A stretch of 64,000 nucleotides of DNA from Chrysophaeum taylorii (taxonomy: Eukaryota > Sar > Pelagophyceae > Pelagomonadales > Pelagomonadaceae). Within the stretch, counting starts at the first letter, position 1; the number at the start of each line of letters is the position of its first letter. The translations under genes were made by a program, and so were the position numbers. The stretch covers positions 1 through 64,000 of the forward strand of contig JAQMWT010000421.1 of NCBI GenBank assembly GCA_029834535.1, given 5' to 3'. The notes below the pieces were generated by a model. The model was not told the origin of the DNA. It made no database searches and was given only the letters and a program-made list of their open reading frames with translations. This document shows, one piece after another, positions 1-10,700 of the stretch.

Positions 1-36
1 CTCGCTTCGCGTAGGACCGCACCGTTCCGATTACAG

Positions 37-233
37 ATCTCTGAATCTGAAAATGACTTCGGAGTTGCTGACGATGCCCCTTGATTTTGATTGGGCCGGC
101 TTCTCCAGGACGACCTCGTTGAAACACTTGGCGTCCGTCGTGCCACCAGACACGATGACCTTATTAGTACTCGATCTGCACAACTCTGTGACCAGGATTT
201 TCACCTGAGCGGCGGCTTTGCCGTCCGCGTTGA
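37..233 (-). CDS. Last exon of an unidentified gene (partial)
   Basis: Reading the minus strand from 233 down to a TAA at 37-39 gives about 65 residues of ordinary composition, including the stretches VIVSGGTTDAKCFNEVV and SEVIFRFRDL. A pyrimidine-containing run ending in CTGCAG stands directly before it at 234-239, so this looks like a 3' terminal exon with a splice acceptor. The upstream exons should lie to the right, but that DNA is retrotransposon, so the gene may have been interrupted. I do not recognise the family. An alternative is that the reading is chance within the element's leader. Confidence 0.35.
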
Positions 234-410
234 GTCCTGCAGACCGACCGTTTGATTATTATTTGCAAATTGATGAAACCACCCTTCGTCACGTACAAGT
301 TCCGCTGTTAAACACGCGCACACGTGTCGTAAGATGGGTATCGACTGATGATCTCCAAGATCGCACCAAATGGAAACCTCCAGAGGTACCGTTGATTCCG
401 CCTGCAACAG

Positions 411-1793
411 ATGAGCCGGGGACGTCTCATGCTTCTTCTGCCCCACCCCCGACAACAAAATTTGAACGTTCCGCCAGATCCTGAGCGAGATCGGGAACCG
501 AAGATTAAGAGCGAGCCTAAGGTTCGTGTCAAAGGCGAGAGGATCAACAAAAGCCACCCGGAAGTGAGACTAAAATATGAGAAAAAGGTCGATGTGCCAT
601 GGAAAGATGCGCCGCGCGATGCTGAGGTTGCACCGCTGCCGCAAACTCCCGAGCATGTCAAGGATAATGAGGCTATGAAAGTTCAAGTTCCTACGAAGGA
701 AGAAGTCGACAAGGTTGTTCAGGAGCTGGGAATTCCTGACAATCCGCTCTTAGATGACGAGACGAAACTGATGCTCCGTCACTGTGTGCAATATTCTTGG
801 GCCTTTTTCGACCCGATTATGAGACCTGTGGACTCACCTCCGGTGTCTCTACGATTCAAAGACGCGAATCCGCGACCGATTAAGATGGCGCCCTACAGAT
901 TGACGCCTGCGAAGCTCGATTGTCTCCGCGAGCAGATCAGCGAGTGGTGCCGGGATGGGGTCATTCGTTCGGCCAACTCACCTTGGGGCTTTCCTGTGTT
1001 GATGCTTCCGAAGAAAGCAGCTGAGATTGGAACGTCAAACGCGCTCCGTGCTGCAGTTGACTTACGTCAACTCAACGATCAATTGGTCGATGACATTTGG
1101 CCGAACATTCGACAAGATGATGCTTTAGCTTTTCTCGCTATGCGACGATGGCGGACATGCATTGATATTAGATGTGGATACCACAACCTTCGTCTGGATC
1201 CGGCAGCGCAAGACGCTGTCACGATGGTTAGCCCACTTGGCGCTCATAGTTTCTTGCGATTACCTCTAGGTGTGAAGACGGCCGGAGCCCTTTTCTGCAA
1301 GCAAATGGCGAGCGACCTTTCGAAATGGATGTATCAAGACTTGGTTGCGTTTGTTGACGATATTATGATGGGATCCGACGATCTTCATCGACATTTACAA
1401 GTTTTGATCGAAGTGATGTGTCATTTGGCACAGAGAGGGTACAGCGGTCGAACCGCGAAGTTCCACCTTCTCAAGGATGATATAGAATTTCTGGGACACA
1501 TTTCTACCCCAGTACGCTTGAAGCCGAATCCGAAGACGCTGGAAGCACTGCAGAAGATGCCGATTCCAGGTACTTTACCGAATACTTCCCTGAAGACCCA
1601 GATACGCTCTTTCATCGGCATGAGTAATTATTGCCGGCGATATGTGAAGGGCTACTCGAAGATCGTGGAACCGTTGAGACGACAATGCACCGAAGGTGTA
1701 AAGTTCGAGTGGACACCCGAATCTCAGAAAGCTTGGGATACGATTATTGAAGCTTTGGTTGATTCCCGTGGAGTCCTACCACCCCGATTATAA
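411..1793 (+). pseudogene. Gypsy pol: protease/RT segment
   Basis: Broken open frame of 460 codons. It has the gypsy reverse-transcriptase layout: a PYRLTPAK block ahead of the fingers, the VDLRQLND motif, RCGYHNLRLDP, a FLRLPLGVKTAG region, and the catalytic FVDDIMMG box (the YxDD equivalent) near residue 318. The downstream FIGMSNYCRRYV and EWTPESQKAW blocks mark the connection to RNase H. The first ~100 residues are lysine- and proline-rich and unassigned. The same acidic/basic leader is open from about 218 in another frame (PFDYYLQIDETT). The frame ends at 1791-1793, and the next domain continues in another frame. Confidence 0.85.
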
Positions 1794-2562
1794 TCTGCCT
1801 TTTCAGATCCGATCCGATGCTTCCAAGGATGGACTTGGAGCGTATCTCTTCCAGATTGTCGAAGTCAAGGACGATGCCGGAAGAGTGACTCGAGAAGAAC
1901 GAGTGATTGAATATTGGAGCCGAGCTGTGCCGAAGGAGATGCGCAATTATGAGCCCCGTCGGTTAGAGCTGCTGGCAGTTATACTTTCTCTAGAGCACTT
2001 TCGAGCCTACATCGAAGGGCACCGTACTGTTTTGGAGACCGATCACCGAAATTTGACGTTTTTACGTAAGGCGACGCACTCGTCTGGGCAGCTTGCTCGT
2101 TGGGCGATGCGCCTCGCCAATTTTGACCCTGAACTTGGTTACAAGCCGGGAAAGTCACCGGGAATGAGTATCCCTGACTGTCTCTCCCGCAATCCGATAG
2201 ATCATGTCATCGAGACTGACGAGTTTGGAGAACCTTTGAACCACGCTTATTTGGTGTTCCAGGAGCTTCCCCGACCTGTTGATGACCGAGGAATTCCCGC
2301 CTCCGGCTGCCACTTCATAATGTCGTTTATTACGACCGAACTGCCGGAAGACGAGGAAGAAGATCCTGAAAAGGATCCGATGAAATTGGCTACGTCTCAC
2401 GCTACGAGACAACGTCGGAAGAACCGTGCGCGCGATGAGCCACAGATCTTCAAGGACGCAGCCGCTTACAAAGATTATATCGATAAGATACCCGATAATA
2501 TGACGCTCGCTGAGATCGCACGTGAGCAAGAATCTGATGCTACTTGCGAGAATATTCGCTAA
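1747..2562 (+). pseudogene. Gypsy pol: RNase H segment
   Basis: This frame overlaps the end of the RT frame by about 47 bases and carries the RNase H domain of the same polyprotein: SDASKDGLGAYLFQ (first catalytic aspartate), the EPRRLELLAVILSLEHFR block, and ETDHRNLTFL (later catalytic aspartate), ending near SIPDCLSRNP, which is typical of the gypsy RNase H/linker. The shift of frame between 1747 and 1793 is therefore a frameshift mutation or a lost programmed shift, not a separate gene. The last ~100 residues are a highly charged linker. Confidence 0.8.
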
Positions 2563-3122
2563 CGAATGGCCCAAGGTCAGACGCCGCGACGTTCCCGAGC
2601 GAACGAACGCGACGTTCCCGAGCGAACGAACGCGACGTTCCCGAGCGAACGAACGATTCGAAGTTGTTAAAGACGTTCTTTACCGCATTTCTGCTGATTT
2701 GCACCCGATGATTGTTGCACCTGCTACGTTGCGCAAGCGCATTATTCGACTCTACCATGACACTCCGGTTAACGGTGGTCATATGGGACGTCACAGTACC
2801 GTCCAGGCTATCCAAGAAGGTTTTTTTGTGGCCTCACATGTCGAACGAAGTTGGAGTCTTCATTGCTGAATGTTTAGTTTGCCAGAAAGCTCGTACGCCT
2901 GAGCCGAAACGAGCTGGACTCTTGCAGCAGCCCGTCTACGATGGTGATGGTGCTGTTCTTTGCATGGATTTATTTGGACCGTTGCCCAGCGCTGGTCCCG
3001 AGACGTATCTTCTAGTATTTTTTGATCCGTTCTCGCATTTCTTGATTCTGGATGTTTTGAACGATAAGACTGCTGAGTCTGTCCTTGAGTCTTTTGTCAT
3101 TAACATTCTTCTCAAGGGCTAG
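2560..3122 (+). pseudogene. Gypsy integrase, zinc-binding and first DDE part
   Basis: Two overlapping frames (2522-2869 and 2712-3122) together hold the integrase N-terminus. The HHCC-type zinc domain is seen as GGHMGRHSTVQAI followed, after a frame change near 2830, by CLVCQKARTPEP. The first catalytic aspartate sits in LCMDLFGPLPSAGPETYLLV. The frame stops at TAG 3121-3123 right before the second catalytic aspartate, so this is an inactivating stop. It is one decayed gene with the next entry. Confidence 0.75.
2586..2654 (+). repeat. Three 23-bp tandem repeats
   Basis: Unit GCGACGTTCCCGAGCGAACG plus AAC is present three times in a row at 2586, 2609 and 2632. It lies at the border between the RNase H linker and the integrase zinc-binding region. 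Because 23 is not a multiple of three, each extra copy shifts the reading frame. Confidence 0.9.
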
Positions 3123-3827
3123 TTGCCCCAGATTATTCGTACCGACAACGTTAAAGAGTTCGTGAACAAGTTGATGCGCGAGTTTTGCCATCTCTTCAAC
3201 ACACGATACCAAACTACGATTCCTTATCATGCCCAGTCGAACCCGGCTGAGCGTGTAAACCGATTTATCAAGGCCTTCCTCCGTGCTTGCCTACAGGGCC
3301 GGAACATCACGGATTGGCCTGACTTTGCTCATTATATTGCGTTTTGTTATAACCGCAAGTTTATTCCAGGCACGCAGATTTCTCCCTTTATGCTGCGCCT
3401 GAACCGTCAGCCGATGTTACCGACTGACTACACGCTTATGGACTTTGATACGCGAGTGTTGCCGAAGACTCGCTCTGATGCAGTCGCCGAGACTCGTGAA
3501 CGATTGAAATATTATACGAAGGTCGTCCGCGAGGCTCGTGCTTTGAAGAAACAACGATTGGCCTACAATGCCGATCATGTCGATGTTGAATACAAGGAAG
3601 GATCGCACGTTTTGCTCTACATTCCTTTCCTTCAGAACAAACTTCGACCGGAATGGCGAGGACCTTTTATTATCAAGGAACGCCTTTCCTCGGTCACCTA
3701 TAGGATTGAGTCTCTCGACTCTCCGCCCGAAGAACGACGTGTTCATGTTAGTCAGATCACGCCTGTGATGGTACCTCCGATCGTTGATCAAGCCATCCGC
3801 AAACCCGAAGAAACCCTAACTAACTAA
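3123..3827 (+). pseudogene. Gypsy integrase, catalytic core and C-terminal part
   Basis: Continuation after the in-frame stop. IIRTDNVKEFVNKL carries the second aspartate, and NPAERVNRFIKAFLRACL the glutamate of the DDE triad. The frame then runs through a gypsy-type C-terminal domain with KEGSHVLLYIPFLQNKL, RPEWRGPFIIKERLS and RRVHVSQITPV, which resembles the GPY/F module (here RGPF). It ends at a (CTAA)n run around 3815-3830. Confidence 0.85.
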
Positions 3828-4189
3828 CTAACTTCAGACCTCTCCCGAGCATGGGAGTCAGGCCGGACCGGCAGGGGTCGGTACGGTATCACAGAGGAAA
3901 ATCACGCAGTTGGGGCAGAGGCGAGGGACGAGGACGGACTTGTTGATGGTGGACCGCCACTGCGCGCGGTCTTGTGCGAGGTCGTGCGAAAGCGTCGCAG
4001 GCCGCGGACGTGTTGGTCCACGAACAATCGACCTGTCCGTCGCGTTCTGCCCAACCGAGCGAACCCCATCCCAGCGCGGACTTTCCGGGTGCTAACCGGC
4101 CAGCCCGGGAGGCGAGCAGGCACCGTCTCACTCCGGGACGGCCGGGGCCGCCGCAGGGAGCAAGCGTGTTAGGCGCCGTCCTCCATCGC
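3828..4189 (+). repeat. Gypsy 3' block shared with 52440-52795
   Basis: This stretch begins with CTAACTAACTAACTTCAGAC and the phrase CTCCCGAGCATGGGAG, and ends near GCCGTCCTCCATCGCAACC. The same landmarks appear in the same order on the opposite strand at 52440-52795, with the middle more diverged. It carries no convincing protein; open frames here are GC-rich shadows. Confidence 0.7.
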
Positions 4190-4648
4190 AACCGCCGGTT
4201 AGCGATCGCACGGTTGGGGTTAGAAGAAACCCTTCGTGATGATTATCAGCACGGTAAGTTTGTTGTTTTCCGGATTCCTGACCGGAAGCGCTCTGATTGG
4301 CGTAAGAAGATTTATGTTGCTGAAGTTTATGAGCCTTACGATTACCAAGATGATCGTGCTGCTCTAAATTTCTATTCCGATTTGGGTCCGAACGATGATG
4401 TCGCTTATTTCAAGCCGACCTCTCACCTTTCGCACCGCAAGCTCAAACCCGAGTTCAAGGGCGTTGAAGGTCGAAGTTTCACCGACAAGTCCAGAATTTC
4501 CTCCAACACAACTCCTTGTGTCACGGATTTCGCTCCGCACGAGATTGATGTGTTGATCCCCAAGTTTATTTTACGCAGTGGCCGAGTTCCTGAACCGGTC
4601 ATCCATCACCCGCGTTTACCAGAAGATTCGTTCACGAGATGCTCGTAA
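4190..4648 (+). pseudogene. 3' accessory ORF of the gypsy element
   Basis: From about 4190 the frame encodes roughly 150 residues of natural composition, including GKFVVFRIPDRKRSDWRKK, IYVAEVYEPYDYQDD and HEIDVLIPKFILRSG. The lysine/tryptophan-rich stretch with a KIYVAEV strand is reminiscent of chromodomain-like or GPF-type tails behind integrases. I cannot assign it firmly. The earlier part of the same open frame (3974-4190) is arginine/proline-rich and is probably not coding. Confidence 0.45.
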
Positions 4649-5299
4649 GGCGAAGCCGCGCTCCTCGCGCTAGCACCTCGCTGGGGCAGCTCGAATTCTT
4701 ACCAGGGGAGTCCTGTGGCGGCAACTCCCGCCTCCTATGGCTTACCCCTCTTCTAGCCCCCCCCCTCTTATCAGGGGCACCCTACTCCGTTCTGATGATG
4801 TCAGTTTTCTATATGACGTCATCTTCCCTGATTTCTGTGATTCAAGTGTTCTTAATCATAAAGCAACAGTCGATCCTCAAGTTGTGAGGACCAGGCACGG
4901 AAGTTGTTTGTGGTCGTGTGGCGGGAGAACGGCCATCCTCGTCCAGTGACTCCACCAAGGGCACGGACGCGAGCGGCGAGCCAGGATTCGAAGGCGCGCC
5001 AGGTAGCCCCTAAAATAATTCTCCTTACGCCACATCAGCGATGCGAGAACACAATAACAGGGTAAATAAATAGGGGTTTAGGAGGAGTAAACTCTAAGGT
5101 TAAATTGCGGAGAGAGCATTGTTGCGCTGATTAAAGAAGCTTAGATTGGGTCGGGCGGGGTTCTAAGGGAGTAAGCCGTACTAGCGGGGTTGAAGAGTAA
5201 ACTCAAAGGTTATTATTACATTATAAACGGCATAATAAATGAATGATCCGTTAGATCTTCGTGTGGAGTCTAGCCAAGGGCCTCATCAAGACACACACG
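4649..5299. other. Non-coding tail of the element and repeat relic
   Basis: No supported gene. Around 5090-5165 the text AGTAAACTCTAAGGTT, then AAGCTTAGATTGG, resembles a part of the three PIF1/Helitron-type fragments (for example 59178-59235), so a diverged relic of that family lies here. It ends just before the FERM gene start. Confidence 0.4.
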
Positions 5300-7071
5300 A
5301 TGCAGCAGAAAAGCGTGGTGGTGGTGTGCTTTGTGGACAAGCGGTACATGACGTTCGGCGTGAGCCCCGGCGAGGTCGTCGGGACGCTGCGGGATCGCGT
5401 CGCGCGGCGGCTGCGGCTGAAGAGGCGGCAGGCAGCGTGCTTCGAGGTGTTCGCGTGGGTCTGCGGCGGCGTGCCGGGGCCCGAGGTCGGTCACGAGAGC
5501 GCCATCCCCGAGCGGGTGGTGTACGCCGCGCGGCGGTTCGACGCGCTCTTCGGGGTGCGTCGGCGGCGGCATTGTCTGCGGCTCGCGTACGCGCAAGCCG
5601 CGTTCTCCGTGAATTCCGGAAGAGTCTCGTGCGGTCCGGCCGACGCCGTCGTCCTCGCCGCGCTCCAGTGCTGCGCGTTGGGTGCCGCCCCCGAAAGCGT
5701 TGGGCTTCGACTTGAGGAGGTTGTTCCGCGGCCGCTTTTCGATTCCCGGTCCGACTGGGAGCCGGCGATCGCCGCCGAAATGAAACTTTTTTCTCGGCGC
5801 TCGAGCGACGACTTCCGGCGGCGGTATCTCGACATCGTCGAGAAGTGGCCCTCGTACGGCGTGAGCCTCTTTCCGTGCGCTGAAATCGCGGCCTATCGGG
5901 CCTCGCGGTCGGCCTACGCGCACGCTATCGCTCGACGTCGCGGCGACGTCGCCGTCGGCATTTCCCGGTTTGGAGTCGGATTCTACGCGTCGCGCTCCGC
6001 GAGCCGCTTCGCCGCGCGATTCTTCGAGGACCGCGCCGCTACCCTCGATCTCAAAGATCTCGCGCGCTGGGGCCATCGCGGCGACGTCGAGTTTTATGTC
6101 GAACTTACCCCCGACGCGCCCGAGCTCCCCGTCTTGGACCTCCTCGACCGCTCGTCGTCGTCGGACTCCTCCAAGCGCCTCTTCGGCGGAAAGAAAAAAA
6201 AGGTTTCTCCGCTCCGCGTCGCCTGCGTCACGCGGGACGGCGCGCGCGCGGCGGGCCTCCTCCGCGACTACGCCCTCGCCAGGCTCGACGCGCGCCTCGA
6301 GCTCGACGACTACGCCACCACCGACGACGACGACGACGAGAACGAGGAGGAAAATCGGCGCGACGAAAATGAGCCCTCCGAGGTCGCCGCCGCCACGCGC
6401 ATCGCGTCGCGCTGGCGCGGGACGCGTCTCCGCCTCAGGTCGGTTCGGAGTTTTCGTATACGTTTCATTTTCCGCGCAGCGTCGACCGCGACGAGTGCTC
6501 GATCGCTATTCAGAGCGTCTGGCGCGGCGCGCTCTGCCGAACGAACGCGCGTCTCGCCGCCGATAGGCCCTGACTCACGCGATTCCCGCAGCTCGAGCGC
6601 GAAGAGTCGTCTATCCTCCTGCAAGCCCTGGCGCGGGGCGTGCTCGCGCGTCGTCGCTTTGTCCGCCGCCGACGACGCGCCGCGTACGTCGTCTAACGTC
6701 TTCCTTTTTATTTTCATGCCACCTGCGCAGACGCGACTCCCCCAAGCCGCGCGACGTCCCGCTACGCTCGGCCGTGATTCGACGTCGCGACGCGCCGTCC
6801 CGGGCCACGCCGCCGTCCCGGGCCACGCCGCCGCCAAAGCCGCCGCCGTCCCGGGCCACGCCGCCGCCGCCGCCCCAGCGCAAGCATCAAGTCGCTCGGG
6901 CTGCTGTATGTCGTCTCCGTCGCCCTTCGCGGACGCCCAACGCAGACTCGAGTCCAACGCGTATGGCGAGGCTACCACGTCCGACGGGACCTCTCGCGCC
7001 TCGAGACCGAGCTGGCCGCGGTCCACATCCAAGCCTTCTTCCGCGGCCACCTCGTCCGCATGGAGGCATAG
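5300..7071 (+). CDS. FERM domain protein with four IQ motifs
   Basis: A four-exon model reads 511 residues: 5300-6442, 6592-6683, 6731-6905, 6946-7071. The total is divisible by three, and the 40-bp last intron starts GTATGT. The N-terminal ~300 residues look like a FERM domain: a ubiquitin-like F1, an F2 with YLDIVEKWPSYGVSLFPC, and an F3 with ISRFGVGFYASRS and LARWGHRGDVEFYVEL. The rest is an acidic linker and IQ calmodulin-binding motifs seen as TRIASRWRGTRLRLR, ILLQALARGVLARRRF, VQRVWRGYHVRRD and VHIQAFFRGHLVR. The last three appear only after splicing, which supports the model. No motor domain is present, so it is not a myosin. Likely a membrane-cytoskeleton adaptor. The exon 1 donor (6439 or 6443) is uncertain. 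The start is the first ATG ahead of the FERM fold. Confidence 0.75.
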
Positions 7072-7120
7072 TTATAGAAACCATAGTTTTGGCAAAGTGT
7101 CTATGACTCGAGACGTAGCT

Positions 7121-7327
7121 CTATGCAGAAGAAGAAGAAGACTTGTCGTCGTCGTCGTCGTCGCGCGACGAGAGGAGCGCCTCTCTGTTCCGTCGGAGTC
7201 GTTCTTTGTCGCGGACAACGCCTTCGTGCATCTGTTGCATGTCTCTCACCTGAGCATAGTGCGCGTACACGACGGCGCTGCCCGCGACGACCACGGTAAG
7301 CGCCAACACGGCGTGACCACGATTCAT
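7121..7327 (-). CDS. PET117: PET117-like cytochrome c oxidase assembly factor
   Basis: Single exon, 68 residues from ATG at 7327. One N-terminal membrane segment (HAVLALTVVVAGSAVVYAHY) is followed by QVRDMQQMHEGVVRDKERLR. This matches the PET117 pattern: a short matrix-facing anchor and a GVxRDxER block. PET117 is a small mitochondrial inner-membrane protein needed for cytochrome c oxidase assembly. The C-terminal acidic and serine run is coded by a (GTC/CGA)n microsatellite and is not family-like. It is convergent with the FERM gene, with 49 bp between stops. Confidence 0.7.
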   Translation of the reverse strand: MNRGHAVLALTVVVAGSAVVYAHYAQVRDMQQMHEGVVRDKERLRRNREALLSSRDDDDDDKSSSSSA

Positions 7328-7468
7328 CGTCACCAGAATTATTATTGTTTAGGGAGGGGGGTTATGGATGGAACACATTATTATTATTTGTTGGCGGAGC
7401 TTTTGACACATATCTGAAAAGGCGCGCGCGAATGGTGTCCTGAAATTATCTAAATTGGTGGGAACGGA

Positions 7469-7544
7469 GAGGGCAGCATGTTCCCGGAGGACATGGTGTC
7501 ATCATCGAGGGCAGCATGTTCCCGGAGGACATGGTGTCATCATC
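7469..7544. repeat. Two perfect 38-bp tandem repeats
   Basis: The 38-bp unit starting GAGGGCAGCATGTTCCCGG occurs at 7469-7506 and again, identically, at 7507-7544. It lies in the 450-bp space between PET117 and the calpain-like gene, where I see no other feature. A (GTC)n run near 7730 is the tail of that space. Confidence 0.9.
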
Positions 7545-7724
7545 TTCATAATCTAAGGTAAGTAGTATTGCCGACTGCCGCCAAAGGTGGGAGAGGACCA
7601 GAACGAAGCACCTTTTCGAATGGCGCGGGGAGCAGCAGAGGGCAGGCTTTTGAAAATGCGAAGTGCGTCGCCAAGTCGTGCGCGCGCATTGGTTGCGGAG
7701 AATAGGATCGAATGGCGTCTACTG

Positions 7725-7757
<33 letters not shown>

Positions 7758-7773
7758 TTTGATGGCGTCGAGA

Positions 7774-10700
7774 TTAGGCGGGTTGGGATTGGACGTCGAA
7801 GGTATAGCCCCAAGCCGCGCCGCGCTTGGCGGGCGAGAAGTGGTGGACAATGAGGGCTTGGTCGGGTGCGAGTAAAACGGAGACGTCGAGGTGGCCGGTG
7901 TGCGATTTGCAATTTTTAGACTTGGAGGCGTCGACGCGGACGCGGCGCGGGACGTCCGCGACGTTCTTAGCGAGGAGCGAGGCACCCTTGGCGCTGGAGA
8001 GGACGAAGACGTCGACGTTTGGATAGGACTGGCGGTGGCCGCGTTCGAGGAGCGGGAGTTCCTGGGCCTGTTCGACGAGCGTGGGCTCGTCGGGAAGTTT
8101 CTGGAGGCTGACGAGGGCGTCGGCGTGGACGGCGAGCGCGACGCGGCGGTGGTCGGCGAGGCGCGGGGGATCGTCTTTTTTTTCGGAGGGGCAATAGCCG
8201 AGGCGGCGGAGGATTTGGCGCCAGTCGGAGCGCAACGAGAGCCACTCGGCGAGCTCTGGCTCGACGAGGCCCGTCGTGGTGCGCTCGAAGGTCGCGAGGC
8301 GGTGAGCCTCGCCCCGAGTGTCTACCAGGCCCATCTCGGAGAGCATCGTCTCGACTTCTCCGCCGTCGCCAAACTCGAGAGCGCCGTCGAGACGACGGTT
8401 GAAGCGCGAGAATATCTCGCGCGTGACGGACCGCATGAGGGTTTTGTCGTAGGCGTGGGGCCAGGTGCCCTGCTGTTGTTGTTGGTGCTCGAGAACCGGG
8501 AACTGGGATCCGGTCGTGTAGGCGCAGACGACGTAGTCGCCCGCCGGCCACGGGCGCCTGTAATCGCCTCCCGTGAACGAGGGGCAGATGATCTGGCGGT
8601 CGAGGGTTGGCGGCACGGCGTCCTGCAATTTGAAGGAGGGGATGACCACTTGGCGCCGGCGGTCGAAGGAGTCGGGTCCCTTCTTCTGGACGACGGTGAC
8701 GCCGAGATCGACGTAGTGCGTCGGCGCGCCGAGCTGGCGTTCGTCGGTCTGGTGGAGGCTCACGAAGACGTGGGCGTCCTGGCGGAGCGTGAGTTTGTAT
8801 ATTTCGGTGGGGTCGCTCGCGCTCAGGCAGCACCTCGCGCGCTTCTCGAACCACGGCTTGCCGGCCGGGCTCGCGGGGAGCGCCGCGGAGAAGGACCGGA
8901 AGTGCTGGAGGGCGTCCTCGAAGCTCGTCCAGAAGAAAGTCCCGGGCTCCTCGGATGGTCCCTCGGCCGCCGCCATGGCGGCTCGGACTTCGGGGGTCAG
9001 GAGGTTTGATGCGATTTTTTGTTGTTGTTGTCGTCTCCCGCGGAGCCTCAAAAATTTTCGACCCCCGACGTCGATCGCGGCCAGGAGGGCGTAGGCGCGC
9101 GCGGGGACGAGGCCGCTCGGGAGCACGGGAGGCGGGGTCTTGAGCCTGCCGTCGAGGTGCGTGTCTTCGCCGGGACTCGAGACGCAGGCGATCCACTTGT
9201 TGCGCGTCGCAGCTCTGAAGAATTGGGCGAAGGCCGCGCCGTCGGCGAGCGCCTGGCGGAACGACAGGTGCTTGAAATCGATGGTGAGCGTGGGGAGGCC
9301 CGCGAGGTCCAGAAGACCCTCGGCCGCGAAGCCCGCGCGGAGCCGCGAATAGCTGCCGTTCCACTTGGCCATGGCCTTCTCGAGCAACAGGACCCAGAGC
9401 TCGGGACGGGCCGACCGCGCGAACTTCGGGGCGCCCGTCGAGGGATCGCAGGGGAAGTAGTCGTCGAGGGTGATGGTCTCCCAGAGGCCGCCGGGGCACA
9501 CGCGCACGCGGTAGATTCCCGCGCCTTGCTTGTCGCCGCCGGCGGGAAACGCGTTGCGCACGACGTCGGGAGCCGCCTCGGCGATCGCGGCGAGCGCGGA
9601 CGTCAGCCACGCGTCGTTGTTGTTGTTGTTGTTGTTGTCCTGATCTTCGGGGACGACGACGAGGTCGCGCGGCGAGACCAAACGTTTCCTACCCGTCGAC
9701 GACGACAAGAAGACGGGCGCCGGCTCGCCGAATATCTCGGCGCTGCGTCGCCACGCGAGCGGCGGTCCGCGGTCGCCGGGACCGTACGCCGAAGGCTTGT
9801 CGAGGGGCGGGAACCGGAGGTCGACGAAGGACTTTCCGCCGAGGGCGACCGCGAGCGCTTCGGGCGGTGCGGACTCGAAGTCGAGGCCCGAGGCCTTGTT
9901 TTCGATCTCGCGCTGCGTCTCCATCGCGGCCTGGATGGCCGCCATCGCGTCGCGCGCCAAAAGCCTCGAGCTCGTCGGCCTCCGAGGATGTCGTCCGCTC
10001 TTCTGCATGCGCTGCAGCAGGGTCGCCTCGCGCTCGAGGACTTTGAGACGCTCGAGGAGGACTTGCCGCCGCTCGCCGTCGGACCTCGCGAGCTCCTCGT
10101 TGACGGCAGCGATCGATTCGGCGACCACGGCCAGGCGCTCGCGCAGCGCCGAGAGCTTTTGCTCTTTGGAGGTCGAGGAAGACCGCCCTCGCGTCGTCGG
10201 CTTGGAGAGCTCCCTCATCGCATCGGCCGATCGCGACGAGCGACGCCAGTCGCGCATGATCTCCTCGGACTGGAGCGACTTGGGCAACCCGTCGTCGTCG
10301 TCGTCGTCGTCGTCGTGGTTACCGCCTTGGTCGTACGTAGCTTTTTGCCGCAACGCCGCGACCTGGCTTTGCCTCTCGGCGATCTGGTCCTCTAACCACC
10401 GCAGCCGGATGGGGTGCTTCTCGCGCTCCTTCTCGAGCTCGCGCTGCGTCTCTTGAACGGCCTCCCGCAAAGCGCACATGTCCATTCGGAGCTCGGCGAG
10501 CATCGCCTCGGTGACGGGACCTCGGGCGGCGGAAGCGGCAGCTCCGTTATTATTATTATCGTTCTTCTTGCCGTACCCTCCTGCCAAAGAGGCCGCCGCA
10601 TCCCCATCGATCGATCCGGTGTCGTGGGCCTGTTGCATGAGCGCGTCGCGCATGGCCTCGACCTGGTTGCGCTCAAACTGGAGCGCGCGCTGCTTCTGGC

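Larger units (their letters stand above)
240..4960 (+). mobile_element. Degraded Ty3/gypsy-type LTR retrotransposon
   Basis: The region encodes, in order on the plus strand, a spacer rich in charged residues, reverse transcriptase, RNase H, integrase and a further 3' reading frame, which is the Ty3/gypsy order. The reading frame is broken at several places, so the copy is dead. I could not find a pair of matching LTRs inside the window, so the borders are approximate; the left border is placed where host-like minus-strand sequence ends, the right where element-like sequence fades. A related, inverted fragment lies at 52440-52795, so the family has more than one copy here. Confidence 0.85.

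Noticed and set aside
4955-5010. tRNA-like T-loop word (TTCGAATCC on the minus strand near 4970)
   Set aside because: No matching acceptor, D or anticodon stems around it.
7967-9610. Long minus-strand ORF of 547 codons inside the calpain-like gene
   Set aside because: Arg/Pro-rich shadow frame; the overlapping 1401-residue frame has recognisable domains.
9019-10395. Plus-strand ORF of 458 codons opposite the coiled-coil gene
   Set aside because: Low-complexity antisense frame from GC-rich codon structure; no domain pattern.
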